Below the pieces are notes generated by a model. That model searched no databases. It had not been told where the DNA came from and saw only the letters and a list, made by a program, of their open reading frames with translations. From Protaetiibacter sp. (lineage in GTDB: Bacteria > Actinomycetota > Actinomycetes > Actinomycetales > Microbacteriaceae): a DNA stretch of 64,000 bases. Shown piece after piece: positions 27,617-36,208 of this stretch (its first letter is position 1; each line of letters opens with the position of its first letter). A program made the translations under genes and the position numbers. The stretch spans positions 32,697-96,696 of the forward strand of contig JASLGG010000040.1 in NCBI GenBank assembly GCA_030150265.1, written 5' to 3'.

Positions 27617-29434
27617 ATGAGAAGAGAACGCACTCGCGCGCGCGGCATCGTCGCCGTGCTCGCCACGATCGCCGCGGGACTCCTCGTCGCGACGGCCACC
27701 ACGGCCACCGCGACGGCGGCACCCGCCGAGGCACCCGCCGGAAACGCCGGCGGGGTCATCAACGGCTACCGCAACGTCGGCTACTTCGCGCAGTGGGGCG
27801 TCTACGGACGCGACTACAAGCTCGGTCAGCTCGAGAAGTCGGGAGGCGCCGCCAACCTGACGCACATCAACTACGCGTTCGGCAACATCCACTACCAGAC
27901 GCTCCAGTGCTTCATCGCCAACAAGGCGCAGGGCACCGGGCCGAACGGATCGGATGGCGCGGGCGACGCGTGGGCCGACTTCGGCATGGGCTACACCGCC
28001 GCCAACTCCGTCTCGGGTGCGGCCGACGCCTGGGACCAGAAGCTCGCCGGCAACTTCAACCAGCTCAAGCAGCTCAAGGCGAAGCACCCCGGTCTCAAGG
28101 CGATGATCTCGATCGGCGGGTGGACCTGGTCGAAGAACTTCTCGGCCGCGGCCGCCACCGACGCCTCGCGCAAGAAGCTCGTCTCGAGCTGCATCGACCT
28201 CTACATCAAGGGCAACCTGCCCGTGATCGACGGTCGGGGCGGCGCGGGCGCGGCGGCCGGCGTGTTCGACGGCATCGACATCGACTGGGAGTGGCCGGGA
28301 TCGCCGAACGGCAACGAGGGCAACATCGTCGACGTGCAGAACGACCGGAACAACTTCCGGCTGCTGCTGAAGGAGTTCCGCACCCAGCTCGACGCGCTCG
28401 GCGCGACGACGGGCAAGCACTACGAGCTCTCGGCGTTCCTGCCGGCGAACCCGGCGGACATCGCCTCGGGCGGCTGGAACGACCCGGAGATCTTCCACTA
28501 CCTCGACTTCGGCAACATCCAGGGCTACGACCTGCACGGCGCGTGGGACCCGGCGCTGACGGGCCACCAGGCGAACCTGTACGACGACCCGGCCGACCCG
28601 CGGGCGCCCGCGAAGCGCTTCAGCGTCGACAAGGCGGTGAACGCCTACCTCGGCGCCGGCATCGACCCGGCACAGCTCGGGATCGGGCTCGCGGCGTACG
28701 GCCGTGGCTGGAAGGGCGTCGGCTCGGCGACCCCGTGGAGCGCCGCGAACGGCGGCGCCCCGGGCACCTGGGAGGCCGGGATCGAGGACTACTACAAGCT
28801 GAAGTCCGTCGGCACCGAGCACTACGACGCCCGCATCGGCGCCGCGTGGCGTTACGACGGCACCAACTGGTGGAGCTACGACAACACGCAGACCACCAAC
28901 CAGAAGGTGCAGTACGTGATCGACAAGCGTCTCGGCGGCACCATGTGGTGGGAGCTCGACGGCGATCGGTCGAGCGAGCTCATCACGACCGCGGCGAACG
29001 CGCTCCGCAACGGCGCGCCCGGCACGGTCGATCCGACGGATCCCACGGATCCGACCGATCCGACCGACCCCACCGATCCCGGCACCTGTGCGGCGGCGGC
29101 CTGGAGCGCGACGGCGGTCTACACGGGCGGGGCGAAGGTGTCGCACGCGGGCGCCGAGTACACCGCCAAGTGGTGGACGCAGGGCGAGACGCCCGGTTCC
29201 GCGCAGGTCTGGGCGCTCGTCGGCCCGTGCAGCGGCACGACGGATCCCACCGATCCGACGGACCCGACCGACCCCGGTCACTGCACGGCGGCCCCGTGGG
29301 TGACCACCGGCGTCTACGTGGGCGGCGACCTGGTGAGCTACCAGGGCAAGCAGTACAAGGCGAAGTGGTGGACGCAGGGCGACACCCCCGGGGCCTCCGA
29401 GTGGGGACCGTGGGCGCTGCAGTCCAGCTGCTGA
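27617..29434 (+). CDS. GH18 chitinase with two C-terminal CBM5/12 modules
   Basis: A 605-residue secreted chitinase. A signal peptide (about 1-35, ending in TATAAPA) precedes the GH18 barrel (about 50-466) with DGIDIDWEW, catalytic Glu225, SIGGWTWSKNF and the closing MWWELDGD. Two CBM5/12 modules (about 491-538 and 555-605, both with AKWWTQGxTPG) follow, joined by (TDP)n linkers. The architecture differs from its upstream neighbour: binding modules only at the C terminus and no extra beta domain. Together they suggest complementary chain-end or internal attack, which is inference. GAAGG precedes the ATG. A hairpin follows the stop. Confidence 0.94.
   Translation: MRRERTRARGIVAVLATIAAGLLVATATTATATAAPAEAPAGNAGGVINGYRNVGYFAQWGVYGRDYKLGQLEKSGGAANLTHINYAFGNIHYQTLQCFIANKAQGTGPNGSDGAGDAWADFGMGYTAANSVSGAADAWDQKLAGNFNQLKQLKAKHPGLKAMISIGGWTWSKNFSAAAATDASRKKLVSSCIDLYIKGNLPVIDGRGGAGAAAGVFDGIDIDWEWPGSPNGNEGNIVDVQNDRNNFRLLLKEFRTQLDALGATTGKHYELSAFLPANPADIASGGWNDPEIFHYLDFGNIQGYDLHGAWDPALTGHQANLYDDPADPRAPAKRFSVDKAVNAYLGAGIDPAQLGIGLAAYGRGWKGVGSATPWSAANGGAPGTWEAGIEDYYKLKSVGTEHYDARIGAAWRYDGTNWWSYDNTQTTNQKVQYVIDKRLGGTMWWELDGDRSSELITTAANALRNGAPGTVDPTDPTDPTDPTDPTDPGTCAAAAWSATAVYTGGAKVSHAGAEYTAKWWTQGETPGSAQVWALVGPCSGTTDPTDPTDPTDPGHCTAAPWVTTGVYVGGDLVSYQGKQYKAKWWTQGDTPGASEWGPWALQSSC
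29031..29280 (+). repeat. Two (TDP)n linker repeats
   Basis: Tandem 9-bp units encode Thr-Asp-Pro runs at about 29,031-29,080 and 29,240-29,278. They flank the first CBM5/12 of the second chitinase and are liable to slippage in whole codons. Confidence 0.7.
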
Positions 29435-29448
29435 GCTGACAACCGCGC

Positions 29449-29480
29449 GCGGGCGCTCCGGAGCGATCCGGGGCGCCCGC
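29449..29480. terminator. Hairpin between convergent chitinase and MFS genes
   Basis: A 13-bp stem with one G-T wobble (GCGGGCGCTCCGG against CCGGGGCGCCCGC) and six-base loop lies 14 bp after the chitinase stop and 12 bp from the opposing stop. It fits a bidirectional terminator. Confidence 0.75.
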
Positions 29481-29492
29481 GTCGTGTCGTCG

Positions 29493-30956
29493 TCAGGGGA
29501 GGGTCGAGGCCGGCGTCGGCTCGGCGGCCGCTGCCTCGGGGCGCCGGATGCGCTCGAGCCGCCCGGAGGGCAGCAGCAGCGCGGCGAGTGCGGTCACCGC
29601 GACGACCGCGGCGCCGACGAGGACCGCCGGGATCGCGGCGTCGACGTAGCCGGTGGGGGTCAGCTGGCCGCCGGCGCCCGTGAACACCGCGGTCAGCACC
29701 GCGATCCCGAGCGCGATCCCCACTTCGCGGATGGTCGAGTTGGTGCCGGATGCCTTGGCGGTGTCCGCGGGGGAGATGTTCGCGAGCACCGCGGTCGACG
29801 AGGGGGCGAAGACGAGCCCCATGCCGATCCCGGCGAGCACGAAGGCGCCCACCATCTCGCCATACGACGCCTCGGCCGACATCACGAGCCCGATCCAGAG
29901 CAGCGCACCGGCCTGGCTCGCGAGGCCCGCCACGATGAGGGTGCGCGTGCCGACGCGGGGCGCGATCGCCCCGGCGAGGGGTGCGACGACCATGGGGGCC
30001 ATGGTCCACGGCATGGTGAGGACGCCGGCCTCGAGCGGCGAGTAGCCCTGCACGATCTGCAGGAACTGGATGAGGATGAAGACCGAGCCGAACATCCCGA
30101 AGCTGAAGCCCAGGCCGACGATGTTGGCGATCGAGAACGAGCGGTCGCGGAACAGCCGGAGCGGAAGCAGCGGGGCGGAGGTGCGCCGCTGCCAGAGCAG
30201 GAAGATCCCGAGCAGCACGGCCCCGCCGATGAGCGCGGTGAGCACCTCGGCGCTGTCCCAGCCGGCATCGTTCCCGCGCACGATGCCCCACACGAGCCCG
30301 AGCACGCCGAGCCCGGCGAGCAGCACGCCCGGCACGTCGGCGCGGAGCCGCTCGCCGAAGGGGTTCGGCAGCACGAGGAGCACGATCGGCACCGCGATCA
30401 CCCCGATCGGCACGTTGAGCCAGAAGATCGCGTTCCAGTCCCAGCCCTCCACGACCGCGCCGCCGACGAGCGGGCCGAGCGCGACCGCGAGCCCCGAGAC
30501 GCCGCCCCAGACGCCGATCGCGAGAGGGCGACGGCGCTCCGGAACCGCTCCCGCGAGCAGCGAGAGCGACAGCGGCATGATCGCCGCGCCGCCCACGCCC
30601 TGGAAGGCGCGGGCGACGATCAGCTGCGTGGGGTCGCTCGCGAGCGCGGCGGCGGCCGAGGAGAGGGTGAAGAGCGCGATCCCGACCGCGAACACGGTGC
30701 GTCGCCCGTAGCGGTCGCCGAGGGCGACGGCCATCAGGATGAAGCTCGCGAAGGCGAGCGTGTAGGCGTTCATGAACCACTGCAGCTCCTCGATGCTCGC
30801 CCCGAGGTCGAGCCGGATCGCCGGCAGGGCGTTGGTCATCACGAGGTTGTCGAGCGTGGCCATGAACATCGGCAGCCCGGTGGCGAGCAGCACGAGGCCG
30901 AACGGGATGCGCCGTGCCGCGCGGGTCGGCGCCGCCTGGGCGGGGGAGGTGGTCAT
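29493..30956 (-). CDS. MFS drug:H+ antiporter, DHA2 (EmrB/QacA) family
   Basis: A 487-residue transporter with 14 predicted membrane segments, the DHA2 layout. Motif A (GDRYGRRTVFAVG) lies between spans 2 and 3, the family motif LDNLVMTNALPAI opens span 1, and GPLVGG corresponds to the antiporter motif C region in span 5. It probably exports hydrophobic drugs or a metabolite. It is divergent from a TetR-type gene with two matching operator-like palindromes between them, so repression by that regulator and induction by a substrate is likely. Confidence 0.92.
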   Translation of the reverse strand: MTTSPAQAAPTRAARRIPFGLVLLATGLPMFMATLDNLVMTNALPAIRLDLGASIEELQWFMNAYTLAFASFILMAVALGDRYGRRTVFAVGIALFTLSSAAAALASDPTQLIVARAFQGVGGAAIMPLSLSLLAGAVPERRRPLAIGVWGGVSGLAVALGPLVGGAVVEGWDWNAIFWLNVPIGVIAVPIVLLVLPNPFGERLRADVPGVLLAGLGVLGLVWGIVRGNDAGWDSAEVLTALIGGAVLLGIFLLWQRRTSAPLLPLRLFRDRSFSIANIVGLGFSFGMFGSVFILIQFLQIVQGYSPLEAGVLTMPWTMAPMVVAPLAGAIAPRVGTRTLIVAGLASQAGALLWIGLVMSAEASYGEMVGAFVLAGIGMGLVFAPSSTAVLANISPADTAKASGTNSTIREVGIALGIAVLTAVFTGAGGQLTPTGYVDAAIPAVLVGAAVVAVTALAALLLPSGRLERIRRPEAAAAEPTPASTLP

Positions 30957-30985
30957 GATGGCTCCGTGCCTCGAGGAAAGAGTTG

Positions 30986-31030
30986 GTAATCGGATGATTA
31001 CAAAACGCGAGACTAGTAATCGGTTGATAC
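30986..31030. promoter_or_regulatory. Two TetR-type operator palindromes
   Basis: GTAATCGGATGATTAC (30986-31001) is a perfect inverted repeat of GTAATC/GATTAC with a four-base centre. GTAATCGGTTGATAC (31016-31030) is a near copy exactly 30 bp further, touching the tetR start codon. Both lie between the divergent MFS and tetR-type genes and are the likely binding sites of that regulator. Confidence 0.7.
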
Positions 31031-31031
31031 C

Positions 31032-31670
31032 ATGTCAAGCATGACGACGATCGTGCCCGAGACGAGCGGCACCCGCATGCGCTCCGAGGAGCGCCGGGCG
31101 CTCGTGCTCGAGGCCGCGACGTGCGTGTTCGGGGAGCGCGGATACCACGGCGCCACGACCGACGCCGTGGCGCGCGCCGCGGGTGTCAGCCAGCCGTACG
31201 TCGTGCGGATGTTCGGCAGCAAGGAGGCGATGTTCCTCGCCGTTCTCGACCGCACCCTCGACCGCATCGTCGAGGCGTTCCGGGAGGCGTACGCCGAGAA
31301 CCGCCGCACGGCCGACCCCGACGACCTCGAAGCGCTCGCGGCGTGCATCGGCCGCAACTACGTCGACCTCCTGCACGACCGCGGTCTGCTGCTGAGCCTC
31401 ATGCAGGCGTTCATGCTCGGCGCGGATCCCGTGATCGGCCCGCAGGCCCGCGCCGGCTTCCGCCGGGTGTACGGCTACCTGCGCGAGGAAGCGGGCCTGC
31501 CCGCCGCCCAGGTGCAGGAGGTGCTCGCGCAGGGAATGCTCATCAACACCGTGGTGGGCCTCAAGATGGTCGACGACATCGACGACGACCCGGTCGCGGC
31601 GGAGCTGCTCGGCGAGCTGTTCCCGAGCAAGCTCGACGTGCTCCTCGCGATGCGGGACCCCGCCTCGTGA
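31032..31670 (+). CDS. TetR-family transcriptional regulator
   Basis: A 212-residue repressor. The N-terminal helix-turn-helix (about 18-65) has LVLEAATCVFGERGYHGATTDAVARAAGVSQPYVVRMFGSKEA in two parts, typical of the family. The C-terminal ligand domain is helical. Start at 31032, or the ATG at 31041 three codons later. It is divergent from the DHA2 exporter and flanked by two operator-like palindromes, hence probably its repressor and self-regulator. Unusually, its stop overlaps the GTG start of truB (GTGA), which puts truB and ribF on the same message. Confidence 0.92.
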   Translation: MSSMTTIVPETSGTRMRSEERRALVLEAATCVFGERGYHGATTDAVARAAGVSQPYVVRMFGSKEAMFLAVLDRTLDRIVEAFREAYAENRRTADPDDLEALAACIGRNYVDLLHDRGLLLSLMQAFMLGADPVIGPQARAGFRRVYGYLREEAGLPAAQVQEVLAQGMLINTVVGLKMVDDIDDDPVAAELLGELFPSKLDVLLAMRDPAS

Positions 31671-32569
31671 CGAGCGGCGTCCTGCTCGTCGACAAGCCGC
31701 AGGGCGTCACGAGCCACGACGTGGTGGCGCGCGCCCGCCGGCTCCTCGGAACCCGCAAGGTCGGGCATGCCGGCACGCTCGATCCGATGGCGACCGGACT
31801 GCTCGTGCTCGGCGTGGAGAGCTCGACCCGGCTGCTCACCTACCTGGTCGGGCTCGACAAGGAGTACGAGGCCACCATCCGGCTCGGCGTCGCGACCGAC
31901 ACCGAGGACGCCGACGGCGAGGTCGTCGCGACCACCGATGCGTCGGCGGTGACGGATGCCGCGGTCGCCGCGGGCGTCGCCGCGCTCACCGGTCCCCTCG
32001 CACAGGTGCCCTCGTCGTTCAGCGCCATCAAGGTCGACGGTCGCCGCGCCTACGACCGGGCACGTGCGGGGGAGGAGGTGGCGCTCGCCGCCCGCCCCGT
32101 CGAGATCACGGCCTTCGAGGTGCTCGCGACGCGACGCGACGGCGCGCGCGTCGACCTCGACGTGCGCGTCGCCTGCTCGTCCGGCACCTACATCCGCGCG
32201 CTCGCGCGCGACCTCGGCGCGGGCCTCGGCGTCGGCGGGCACCTCACGGCGCTCCGCCGCACGCGCGTCGGGCCCTTCGCGGTGTCCGACGCGACGAGCC
32301 TGCCCGACCCGCGGGAGCATCCGGATGCCGTGGCGCCCGGACTGCTCGACCCCGCCGCGGTCGCGTCCCGGCTGTTCCCCGTGGTGCGGCTCGACGTCGA
32401 GCGCACGCGCGACCTCGCGCACGGCAAGCGCGTGGAGGGGCTGGATGCGCAGGACGCCCCCGTCGTCGCGGCCCTGACCCCGGAGGGCCGGCTCGCGGCC
32501 CTCGTCGAGCTGACGGGCGGACGCGCGCGCGTGCTGCTCGGCCTGCCCACCTCGGAGGTGCTGTCGTGA
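31667..32569 (+). CDS. truB: tRNA pseudouridine(55) synthase
   Basis: A 300-residue TruB that makes pseudouridine 55 in the T-arm of tRNAs. The catalytic Asp39 lies in GHAGTLDPMATG; other family motifs are LLVDKPQGVTSHDVV, YLVGLDKEYEA, QVPSSFSAIKVDGRRAY and SSGTYIRALARDLG. A C-terminal domain of about 80 residues follows. The GTG overlaps the TetR-type stop, and its own stop overlaps the next start. The usual rbfA-truB adjacency is broken here by about 13 kb. Confidence 0.97.
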   Translation: MTSGVLLVDKPQGVTSHDVVARARRLLGTRKVGHAGTLDPMATGLLVLGVESSTRLLTYLVGLDKEYEATIRLGVATDTEDADGEVVATTDASAVTDAAVAAGVAALTGPLAQVPSSFSAIKVDGRRAYDRARAGEEVALAARPVEITAFEVLATRRDGARVDLDVRVACSSGTYIRALARDLGAGLGVGGHLTALRRTRVGPFAVSDATSLPDPREHPDAVAPGLLDPAAVASRLFPVVRLDVERTRDLAHGKRVEGLDAQDAPVVAALTPEGRLAALVELTGGRARVLLGLPTSEVLS

Positions 32570-32934
32570 TCCTGCCGTTCACCCTCGTCCAGCTCGCGAT
32601 CGCCTGCGTCGCGGGTCTGCTGTGCGTCGTGCTCGGTCTCGTGGGGCGCAAGCCCAACGACCTCACGGTGCTCTCGCTCGGCCTCGTCGAGATCCTGCTC
32701 GTCACGCAGATCGTGACCGCGATCGTCGCGCCGGCCGCGGGGAACCCGCCGAGCGGCAACCCCCTCGAGTTCTGGCTCTACCTGATCGCCGCCGCGATCA
32801 TCCCGCCGCTCGCCGTCGTGTGGGCGCTCGTGGAGCGCACGCGGTGGTCGAACGTCGTGCTCGGGGCCGCCGCCTTCGCGGTGGCCGTCATGCTCTGGCG
32901 GATGGAGCAGATCTGGAGCGTCCAGCTCCATTGA
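32566..32934 (+). CDS. Small membrane protein between truB and ribF
   Basis: A 122-residue protein with four predicted membrane spans (about 4-25, 34-56, 66-88 and 95-113). I see no catalytic motif. It is coupled to truB by a GTGA overlap. Similar small membrane proteins occur next to truB/ribF in related actinobacteria, from memory, but no function is known to me. Confidence 0.75.
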   Translation: MILPFTLVQLAIACVAGLLCVVLGLVGRKPNDLTVLSLGLVEILLVTQIVTAIVAPAAGNPPSGNPLEFWLYLIAAAIIPPLAVVWALVERTRWSNVVLGAAAFAVAVMLWRMEQIWSVQLH

Positions 32935-32978
32935 CGCGGCACCATGGCCGAGGGCCGGAACGGCCGTGCCCGCCGCAC

Positions 32979-32984
32979 TAGTCT
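32979..32984 (+). promoter_or_regulatory. -10 element TAGTCT
   Basis: TAGTCT lies eight bases before the ATG at 32993, with GGAAGG between. It may give a near-leaderless transcript for the downstream gene and ribF. Confidence 0.45.
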
Positions 32985-32992
32985 GGAAGGCG

Positions 32993-33421
32993 ATGTCCGC
33001 CTCGTCCCGCCCGCGCGCATCCGGCATCGGCCGGGTGCTCGTCGCCGTCTACGCGATCCTGGCGATCGCCGCGCTCGGCCGCTCGGTGTTCCAGATCATC
33101 GACCGCTTCGACGAGGCGCCCGTCGCGTTCTCGCTCTCGGCGCTCGCCGCCGTCGTCTACCTCGTGGCAACCCTCGCGCTCGCGCTCGGCTGGCATCGCG
33201 TCGCGTGGGCGACCGTGAGCTTCGAGCTGCTCGGCGTGCTGCTCATCGGCGCCGTCTCGGTGATCGCGCCGCAGCTGCTCGGCCTGCAGGACGCCAACCC
33301 GTTCGGCAGGGAGGCGACCGTGTGGAGCGCCTTCGGGGCCGGCTACCTCTTCGTGCCGCTCGTGCTGCCCGTGCTCGGCATCCTGTGGCTGCGCGCCCGA
33401 TCCCGTGCCGCGGTCGCCTGA
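32993..33421 (+). CDS. Small membrane protein upstream of ribF
   Basis: A 142-residue protein with a short basic N terminus and four predicted membrane spans (about 12-32, 45-65, 70-92 and 108-132). Family unknown to me. The ATG at 32993 has GGAAGG at close distance and a possible -10 (TAGTCT) eight bases upstream. Its TGA stop shares one base with the ATG of ribF, so the two are coupled. Confidence 0.75.
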   Translation: MSASSRPRASGIGRVLVAVYAILAIAALGRSVFQIIDRFDEAPVAFSLSALAAVVYLVATLALALGWHRVAWATVSFELLGVLLIGAVSVIAPQLLGLQDANPFGREATVWSAFGAGYLFVPLVLPVLGILWLRARSRAAVA

Positions 33422-34380
33422 TGGAGTTCTTCGCGGGACTCGACGCTGTTCCTCCCGGGTTCGGGCCGAGCGCGGTCACCGTCGGCAAGTTCGACGGCGT
33501 GCACACGGGGCACCGTGCGGTGCTCGCCCGCCTGGCCGAGCTCGCGGCTGAGCGGTCGCTGACGGATGTCGTGGTGACCTTCGACCGCCACCCGCTGTCG
33601 CTGCTCGCTCCGGAGTCGTGCCCCCGGCCGCTCGTCAGCGTCGAGCAGAAGCGCGAGCTGCTGGCCGCCGCGGGCGTCGAGGCGACCCTCATGCTGACCT
33701 TCGACCGCGCCCTCGCCGAGCTCGAGCCCGAGGAGTTCGTGCGGAGCGTGCTCGTCGACGCCCTCGGCGCGCGCGCCGTGCTGGCGGGCAGCGACTTCCG
33801 CTTCGGCCGGAAGGGTGCGGGCGACGTCGCTCTGCTGCGCGAGCTCGGCGCCCGTCACGGCTTCGACGTCGTGCTCGTCGATGACGTGCGCTCGACGGGC
33901 CTCGGAAGCTCCCCGGATGCTCGGCGCGCCTCGTCCACGTGGGTGCGGGAGGCGCTCGACGCGGGCCGCGTCGCCGAGGCCGCGCGCGTGCTCGGCCGAA
34001 GGCCGACGGTGCGCTCGGTGGTGATCGCGGGCGAGCGGCGCGGACGCGAGCTCGGCTTCCCCACGGCGAACCTCGACCCGGCGCGGCTGGAGGGGTTCCT
34101 GCCCGCCGACGGCGTGTACGCCGCGTGGGCGGAGGTCGACGGGGTCCGGCATCCGGCCGCCGTCTCGATCGGCAACAACCCCACCTTCGACGGCGTGCCG
34201 CAGCACCAGGCGGAGGCCCACCTGCTCGACGTCGACGCCGACCTCTACGGCCGCACGATCGAGCTCGCCTTCGTGGACCGGGTGCGCGGCATGACGCGCT
34301 TCGACTCGCTCGAGGCGCTCGTCGCGGCGATCCGCGACGACACCGCCGCGACCCGCCGCATCCTCGCGGACGCCCGGTGA
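33421..34380 (+). CDS. ribF: Bifunctional riboflavin kinase / FAD synthetase
   Basis: A 319-residue RibF that phosphorylates riboflavin to FMN and adenylylates FMN to FAD. The N-terminal nucleotidyltransferase domain (1 to about 185) has GKFDGVHTGHRAVL, DFRFGRKGAGDV and STWVREALDAG. The C-terminal flavokinase domain (about 190-315) has RGRELGFPTANL and DGVYAAW. The length is normal. It is coupled to genes on both sides by one- and four-base overlaps in the tetR-truB-ribF run. Confidence 0.97.
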   Translation: MEFFAGLDAVPPGFGPSAVTVGKFDGVHTGHRAVLARLAELAAERSLTDVVVTFDRHPLSLLAPESCPRPLVSVEQKRELLAAAGVEATLMLTFDRALAELEPEEFVRSVLVDALGARAVLAGSDFRFGRKGAGDVALLRELGARHGFDVVLVDDVRSTGLGSSPDARRASSTWVREALDAGRVAEAARVLGRRPTVRSVVIAGERRGRELGFPTANLDPARLEGFLPADGVYAAWAEVDGVRHPAAVSIGNNPTFDGVPQHQAEAHLLDVDADLYGRTIELAFVDRVRGMTRFDSLEALVAAIRDDTAATRRILADAR

Positions 34381-35669
34381 CCCGCCGCGGGCTGTGGGCC
34401 GGGCGGTCGCTCGCCCTCCTCGGCATCGTGCTCGTCGCGCTGAGCCTGCGCACCCCCGTCGCGGCGTTGTCGCCGATCCTCGATCGGATCGGCACCGACA
34501 TCCGCCTCGACGCCGTGGTGCTGGCGATCATCGGCGCAGCGCCCCCGCTCGCCTTCGCCGCGAGCGGGCTCCTCGCCCCGACCGCGGCCCGCCGGCTGGG
34601 GCTCGAGGGCGCGCTGCTGGCCTCGCTCGGCGCGATGGTGCTCGGGCACCTCGGGCGTGCCATCGCGCCCGAGGCGGTCTCGCTCACCCTCGCGACGGTG
34701 CTCGCCCTCGTGGGGGTGGGAGTCGGCAACGTGCTGCTTCCGCCCGTCGTGCGCAAGTACTTCCCCGACCGGGTGGGCCTCGTCACCTCGCTGTACGCGA
34801 CGCTCATGTCGATCTCCACCGCGCTTCCGGCGCTCCTCGCGGTCCCGGTGGCGGATGCCGCGGGCTGGCGCGTGTCGCTCGGGATGTGGTTCCTGGTCTC
34901 GCTGGTCGCCGCGCTTCCGTGGGCGGTCATGCTCCTGCGCGGGACGCCCGCGCCCGTGGCCCTCGTCGAGGAGGTGCGCACCGGTCCCATCGAGCTCGGT
35001 GCCGTCGAGGTCGGCGACGCGCAGGCGGCGGCCACGGAGGCCGCGGTCGCCCCCGGAGCCTCCCGTCGCGCGCCCCGCCTCGGCATCCGGATGCTGCGGT
35101 CGCCCACCGCCTGGGCGGTCGCCGTGGTGTTCGGCTCGTCGAGCCTCGGCGCCTACGCCTGCTTCGCGTGGCTCCCGAAGCTCCTCGTCGAGCACGCGGG
35201 GATGGATGCCGCATCCGCCGGTGCGCTGCTCGCGGTGTACGCGTTCATGGGCTTCCCCGCGGGGCTCGTGGTGCCGGTCGTGGCGGCGCGGTTCCCGCGC
35301 AGCGCGGCGCCGATCGCGCTGCTCGGTGCCGTGTTCTTCCTCGTGGGCTACCTCGGCCTGCTGCTCGCGCCCTCCGCCGCGCCGCTCGTCTGGGTGGCGA
35401 GCGCGGGGCTCGGCCCGGTGCTGTTCCCGCTCGCGCTCGTGCTCATCAACCTGCGGTCGCGCGCGCCCCAGACGACCGTCGCGCTGTCCGGTTTCGTGCA
35501 GACGGTCGGCTATCTGCTCGGCGCCGTGGGGCCCTTCGCGGTCGGGCTGCTGCACGAGGCGAGCGGCGGCTGGTCGGTGCCGCTGCTCTTCCTGGCGGGG
35601 GCGGTGGCGCTCGTGCTGCCGGCGTCGCTCATCCTGCTGCGGGGGCGCGCGGTCGACACGGAGCTCTGA
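34377..35669 (+). CDS. MFS transporter, CynX/NimT-like
   Basis: A 430-residue transporter with 12 predicted spans. The opening (LALLGIVLVALSLRTPVAALSPIL) and the motif VLLPPVVRKYFPDRVGLVTSLY around span 4-5 are typical of the cyanate/nitroimidazole (CynX/NimT) branch of the major facilitator superfamily. The middle cytoplasmic loop (about 200-235) is acidic and Ala-rich. The GTG start overlaps the ribF stop (GTGA), so it is coupled to ribF. Substrate unknown; the ribF linkage alone does not show flavin transport. Confidence 0.87.
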   Translation: MTRRGLWAGRSLALLGIVLVALSLRTPVAALSPILDRIGTDIRLDAVVLAIIGAAPPLAFAASGLLAPTAARRLGLEGALLASLGAMVLGHLGRAIAPEAVSLTLATVLALVGVGVGNVLLPPVVRKYFPDRVGLVTSLYATLMSISTALPALLAVPVADAAGWRVSLGMWFLVSLVAALPWAVMLLRGTPAPVALVEEVRTGPIELGAVEVGDAQAAATEAAVAPGASRRAPRLGIRMLRSPTAWAVAVVFGSSSLGAYACFAWLPKLLVEHAGMDAASAGALLAVYAFMGFPAGLVVPVVAARFPRSAAPIALLGAVFFLVGYLGLLLAPSAAPLVWVASAGLGPVLFPLALVLINLRSRAPQTTVALSGFVQTVGYLLGAVGPFAVGLLHEASGGWSVPLLFLAGAVALVLPASLILLRGRAVDTEL

Positions 35670-35698
35670 CCTGCGGCGTGTGCGTCGGAGCCCTGGCG

Positions 35699-35704
35699 TA
35701 GCGT
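35699..35704 (+). promoter_or_regulatory. -10 element TAGCGT, leaderless start
   Basis: TAGCGT precedes the GTG at 35711 by six bases, the same TAGCGTGAGGG arrangement found before the gene at 4774. Confidence 0.6.
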
Positions 35705-35710
35705 GAGGGT

Positions 35711-36115
35711 GTGGACGGCGTCGAACTCGAGCGCGAGATCGATCTCCCGCGCGGGATCGTGTGGGAGGCTCTCGTCGACCCGTTCCTGGTGGCGGGATGG
35801 CTGCACCCCGCCGAGAAGCTCGTGACGGGGACGACCCCGGTGCTGTTCGCCGAGCCCGACACGCCTCGGATGCCCGCCGTGCTGCACGTCGTGTCGCCCG
35901 TGTTCGGCGATCTCCGTTTCGAGCTCCGTGCGCGATCCGGGGGCACGCGGGGGGAGCGCACGGTCCTGACGCTGCGCCTGCCGGGCCGGGGCGCCGCCGA
36001 CGGGACGGCCCTCTGGGAGCTGCGTCTCGACGCCCTCTCCGAGCTTCTGCGCGGTCACCCCGTGGAGTGGGACGCGTCGGGGGCGACGGCCGCGCGCCCG
36101 GAGGCGGCGGGCTGA
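35711..36115 (+). CDS. SRPBCC (START/AHSA1-like) protein
   Basis: A 134-residue protein whose first 50 residues fit the start of the AHSA1/START ligand-binding fold: ELEREIDLPRGIVWEALVDPFLVAGWLHPAEK. The rest is beta-rich (LHVVSPVFGDLRFELRAR) and ends in a C-terminal helix (LWELRLDALSELLRG). Such proteins bind hydrophobic ligands; the ligand here is unknown. The GTG start is supported by a -10 box six bases upstream. The tail after about residue 122 is low-complexity. Confidence 0.7.
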   Translation: MDGVELEREIDLPRGIVWEALVDPFLVAGWLHPAEKLVTGTTPVLFAEPDTPRMPAVLHVVSPVFGDLRFELRARSGGTRGERTVLTLRLPGRGAADGTALWELRLDALSELLRGHPVEWDASGATAARPEAAG

Positions 36116-36173
36116 TCCGCCGCCGCGCGGGTGCTCATCCGCGCGGCTCGAAGCTGCTCATCTGAGCGCCCCG

Positions 36174-36202
36174 TTGACGGCGGGCCGACGCCTCCGTATT
36201 GT
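36174..36202 (+). promoter_or_regulatory. Promoter of the nucleoside locus
   Basis: TTGACG (36174-36179), a 17-bp spacer and TATTGT (36197-36202) make the best sigma-70-like promoter in the window. The predicted start, about 36209, falls on the first base of three 10-bp repeats. Confidence 0.7.
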
Positions 36203-36208
36203 CTCCCC

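Noticed and set aside
25306..29280. CRISPR-like or mobile repeats
   Set aside because: The short tandem repeats encode Thr-Asp-Pro linkers in frame within chitinases and have no spacers.
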